64,000 bases of DNA from Tretioscincus oriximinensis (Eukaryota; Chordata; Lepidosauria; Squamata; Gymnophthalmidae), in contig JAJVDF010000418.1 in assembly GCA_022410635.1 (NCBI GenBank), positions 244,893 through 308,892 on the forward strand, in the 5' to 3' direction. Each line of letters begins with the position of its first letter. The first letter of the stretch is position 1. Positions 60,841-64,000 of the stretch are shown in pieces. The position numbers were made by a program, and so were the translations under genes. A model generated the notes under the pieces. The model had not been told where the DNA came from and made no database searches. It was given only the letters and a program-made list of their open reading frames with translations.

Positions 60841-62867
60841 TGTTGAAGATGAGAGAGGACTTAGTGTTAATAGCAATATTCTAACAATAAACATATAAAT
60901 ATTTTTAACAATCTACAACCACACAACACTCTTAACTCCACTCATTTAATTAATAGAACGGATTAATATACAAAATGATTAAGTATTTTGAGACCACCAT
61001 TACAAGTACTGTACTTTATTCTATATTCACAATCAGTACAAATGCATCCTGGGATGCTACAGATTGTATTCAAAGTTGTTTTTATGAACTAAGGGAGCCT
61101 GAAAGGGGGAAATTATACGAAGAGATACTTCCATTTCATTAACAATCTTCTTGCCCAAAAGATTGCCTTTGATCAAAACAAAAGTTGCAAATTGACTGAG
61201 AAAGAGGTTCAAATTAGCAAAATAGAAAAACTACCAACAAGTTGAAAACAAATTGTAGAACTCCACAAAAGGCATTTTTCAGTAAGGCATTTTTCTATGC
61301 ATTCGTTCTTTCAAGCAGGGACTTGTTAAGTTTTATACCATGTAATTTAACTGGGATTGACTTCTAAGGACTCGCCAAATCTTAAGAAACTTTGCTAGAA
61401 AATCTAACTTTCAGTTTATTATCAATTCTATTTTTAGTTGTTTAGCACTTTAACTTTCATGTCTAAAACTTGACTAAGGTGGTAGTTGACTAAAATAACA
61501 GGAAAGTATCAAATTCACAAAGGTTGCATTTAATATCTAGAATTTAAAAAGACACATTGATCTAGCTTCCCTATTCTATTGAAGTTTATCTGTTTGCAAC
61601 AAAACAGTCCAGTATCCACAAATGATTTGCTAGAACTGGCCCATAAAATACAGCTAGACCTCATTTTGCCAATTCCCACTTTATATAACCCTTATATTTA
61701 GGTCATTACCTTAAACCTGAATATTCAAAATCTGTTTCCTTCCATTGCCTTCCATTTTACAATTTCTCACTTTACAAATGTAAAAGACAACTATTTGGTA
61801 AACTATTCACAGATGCTTTGCTTCTTACTGCAAGAAACCAGGTCAAAAGCCAAGAAATTCAGAGTCCTAAAAGACACATCCCCTCAAATAACATGAAAAT
61901 CACGTGATTATTACACCACTACCACATCAAGAAAATAGTAAACAACATTTTATACATTTATCCCTTTGCAAGTATATGATTCACTGCCAAGACACGGTCA
62001 GACAATACAACATCAAATACAACCTGTACCTCCATCTGATTCTGTCTTACTAACATTTCTCAGATCTCTGCTGCAAATATGCATAGTGAGTAAATATAGG
62101 ATGTCCATGTCCAAGTGTTTGTAGCCCATTTACTCCAATAAAATCTCAGTCAACATAAATAGGGAATGCCATCAAGTCAGTATCAACTCTTGGGAATGGT
62201 AGTTTATTAGCAGGGATTCTGGGAAATGCCAAATCTTAAATATAATCTATTGCCAGTCATACTCTTCAATGGTATCTTCCACTGAACACTTCTATTCCAC
62301 TAATTCCTGATTTCTTTTAACTAATCTTTAACTTTAGAAGAATCAGGTTCCATTCTATATGTGCTATTAGTTCATGTTCAACTTTTGCCAATTTTCAGTC
62401 ACGCCTATTTATTCTTTTGAACAGTTCTAGGCTGCAAAGAGTTCATTTCAGGAAAAACACAATGTAACATCTAACACAATGTAACAATAGAAATGGCTAA
62501 AATCCGTATTAGTGCTAATCAGCATGCAGTATGTAAACCATATGAAGTGCTTACCTGTTTCTAATTCTTAGCATTCTTTGCACTCAATATTATGGCACCA
62601 TCAAGTGGTAAAATTATACACTGCAACATTTTAACAAGTACACTACTGCCATATTGTCACTTCCTTTCCTGTTTACTAGCCATTTACTAATTAAATGCAT
62701 ATTGCAAGAACCTATGTATGCATAAGACTGAATTGTTATTATACAATTCTAAGTTTCTTTGGAAGCCCTAAGTAGTATTTCCTGCTTAAAGTTTACAGAT
62801 GAGAATAGGCTTTCCTATCAGAGTATATTTACTTCACCTACTTTCAATTACTGCCAGTTTGTCGGTT
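60841..62867. other. Noncoding sequence upstream of exon c1
   Basis: I see no exon-like conserved peptide or clear promoter here. At 62165-62200 the sequence GCCATCAAGTCAGTATCAAC resembles a common squamate interspersed repeat. HUWE1 is expected to have noncoding first exons, but they cannot be placed from this sequence alone. Confidence 0.4.
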
Positions 62868-63460
62868 ATGGCACCTTACAGACAGTAATCTGGTCACAGT
62901 AATCCATGCCCTGATAATATCCAGACTGGACTAAGGCAATGCTCTCTGTGTGAAACTACCCTAGAAGTTTATTCAGAAGCTGCAGTTGGTGNATAATGTA
63001 GCAGCCAGACTGCTAAATGTTCATAAAACTAGTTTTAAAAGACTTGCAGCAGATGCTGGTTCACTACTGACCTCAATTCAAGGTGCTAACTAAACAGTTT
63101 GGGTCCCAAATATCAAAAGAAATACCTTTCCTATCAATCTGCCCATTCCGTAAACTACATGGGAGGCCTCTTGGTTGTACCACTACCTTTCAGTAATGAA
63201 AAGGATGAGAATCTGGATCTTTTTGAAGGCAGCTCCCAGACCTTGGAAAAGCCTTTCTGCAGAGGCATCTTTGCTATATAAATTCAGCCAATTACTGAAT
63301 ATCCATTGTTTAGCCTGACCATTGGCTGAGAAAACAGCTTCCCTATACCCTATTTCAGGTACCATTATTATAGAGGGTCATTTTTTGTTTTGTTTTTATG
63401 ACTATAATAACTCATCCAGAAAATTTCAGGTATAGGGCAGGATAGCTTGATGAATAGACA
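62868..63460 (+). mobile_element. L2/CR1-group LINE fragment
   Basis: The plus reading contains SRLDxGNALC and CAGTTGGTGNATAATGTAGC (LQLVxNxAARL), the conserved end of the L2/CR1 ORF2. The 3' end has TTCAGGTATAGGGCAGGATA, the same tail as other copies in the window. It lies upstream of exon c1. Confidence 0.7.
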
Positions 63461-63675
63461 GACAGTACTATTGATGGTTGGCCCAATATATCAGTATAAA
63501 CCAATAGTTTAAGCCTTAAAGGTAAAATAACTTTAATAAAATTCTGAAAATGGATAGTAAATATAGTTTTTTACATGATTAGTCAAATGCAAAATGATGT
63601 TTGTCTTATAGTATCTCATTCACGTGATCCAAATATGGGCTGGTAATATGTATAAAAGAAGGAGAACTGAAGGGA

Positions 63676-63850
63676 ATCAGAGCGGCCTACAAGGGTAGTT
63701 TTCACCCAATGATTTATATCTATTCTATCTTCCCTTCCATATTGTGGTGGTACTCATTAATCTAATTGCAAAGTGCTTTCAAATAGCTGGGTTGGCTAAC
63801 GCTGAGTCCATAGAGGGCGCTCATTCTTCTCAAATGCTGGCACAGGGGAA
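63676..63850 (-). mobile_element. tRNA-derived SINE, copy 5, partial and diverged
   Basis: The body sequence CAAATAGCTGGGTTGGCTAA and the shared Ca. 100-bp centre are recognisable. The tRNA head is missing. Confidence 0.65.
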
Positions 63851-64000
63851 CTCCACGCATGCGCGGCTNACGGAAGGACGCAAGCCGAGTCTCCTCCNAA
63901 AAACCGCTAGCAAAAAACTGAAAAAAGCTCAAATAAAACTCCGAATAAAAATATAATAAAGGACGGGCTGAGACGGAGAAGGGAACGAGAATCCAGACCG
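63851..64000. other. CpG-richer edge segment with an NRF1-like site
   Basis: After the partial SINE the composition changes: CACGCATGCGCGGCT at 63855-63869 resembles an NRF1 site (GCGCATGCGC), and CpG pairs become frequent. It might be the edge of a CpG promoter, a noncoding first exon or another transposable element. The window ends before this can be settled. Confidence 0.3.

Noticed and set aside
1..64000. Bacterial-type features such as operons, CRISPR arrays, riboswitches or phage genes
   Set aside because: The window is plainly a vertebrate gene with spliceosomal introns and interspersed repeats; no array of spaced direct repeats was seen.

Overview
The window is a piece of vertebrate nuclear genome, most likely from a sauropsid and probably a squamate reptile. 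It carries the 5' part of one protein-coding gene, HUWE1, which encodes a giant HECT-type E3 ubiquitin ligase. The gene lies entirely on the minus strand. Thirty coding exons can be read from the initiator ATG at 60807-60809 down to an exon ending at 127. Every intron is GT-AG, every phase joins, and the exons give an open frame of 3,897 nt (1,299 residues). This is only the N-terminal armadillo-like part. The UBA, WWE, BH3/UBM and HECT regions would lie beyond position 1. The promoter and the first noncoding exons were not identified and are probably beyond position 64000 or in the last kilobases.

The introns are filled with mobile DNA, above all DIRS-type tyrosine-recombinase retrotransposons. 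Five large copies are present: A 1297-6537, B 7224-about 11900, C 20708-about 25491, D 25538-about 31478 and E 40738-47228. All five point the same way as HUWE1. Three of them (A, C, E) keep the diagnostic DIRS architecture: terminal inverted repeats plus an internal complementary region (ICR) matching both ends. B and D keep one end and the ICR. Each contains remains of gag, reverse transcriptase, RNase H and tyrosine recombinase, and all are broken by stops, frameshifts or deletions. At least four end-sequence subfamilies occur. There is also a 134-bp termini-only miniature of the B family (50893-51026) and an orphan end (about 37810-37945).

Other repeats are five copies of a tRNA-derived SINE (two of them inserted in DIRS copies), a SPIN/Charlie-like hAT element with an 8-bp target duplication, L1 fragments, L2/CR1 fragments and tails, CR1-like pieces, palindromic MITE candidates and a possible solo LTR inside DIRS E.

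Layout by increasing coordinate: exons c30-c28 (127-1127); intron 27 with DIRS A and B; exons c27-c22 (12277-20589) with an L1 fragment and a SINE between them; intron 21 with DIRS C and D in tandem; exons c21-c18 (34319-39343) with the hAT element; intron 17 with DIRS E; exons c17-c1 (47411-60809); then noncoding upstream sequence. The tight exon cluster has stayed intact while introns 17, 21 and 27 grew by DIRS insertion. The most distinctive signal is that the terminal hairpins of these DIRS copies carry a 5' splice-site-like sequence (CAG|GTAAGT type) on the strand that HUWE1 transcribes.

Isolated N bases break several shadow reading frames but none of the HUWE1 exons.
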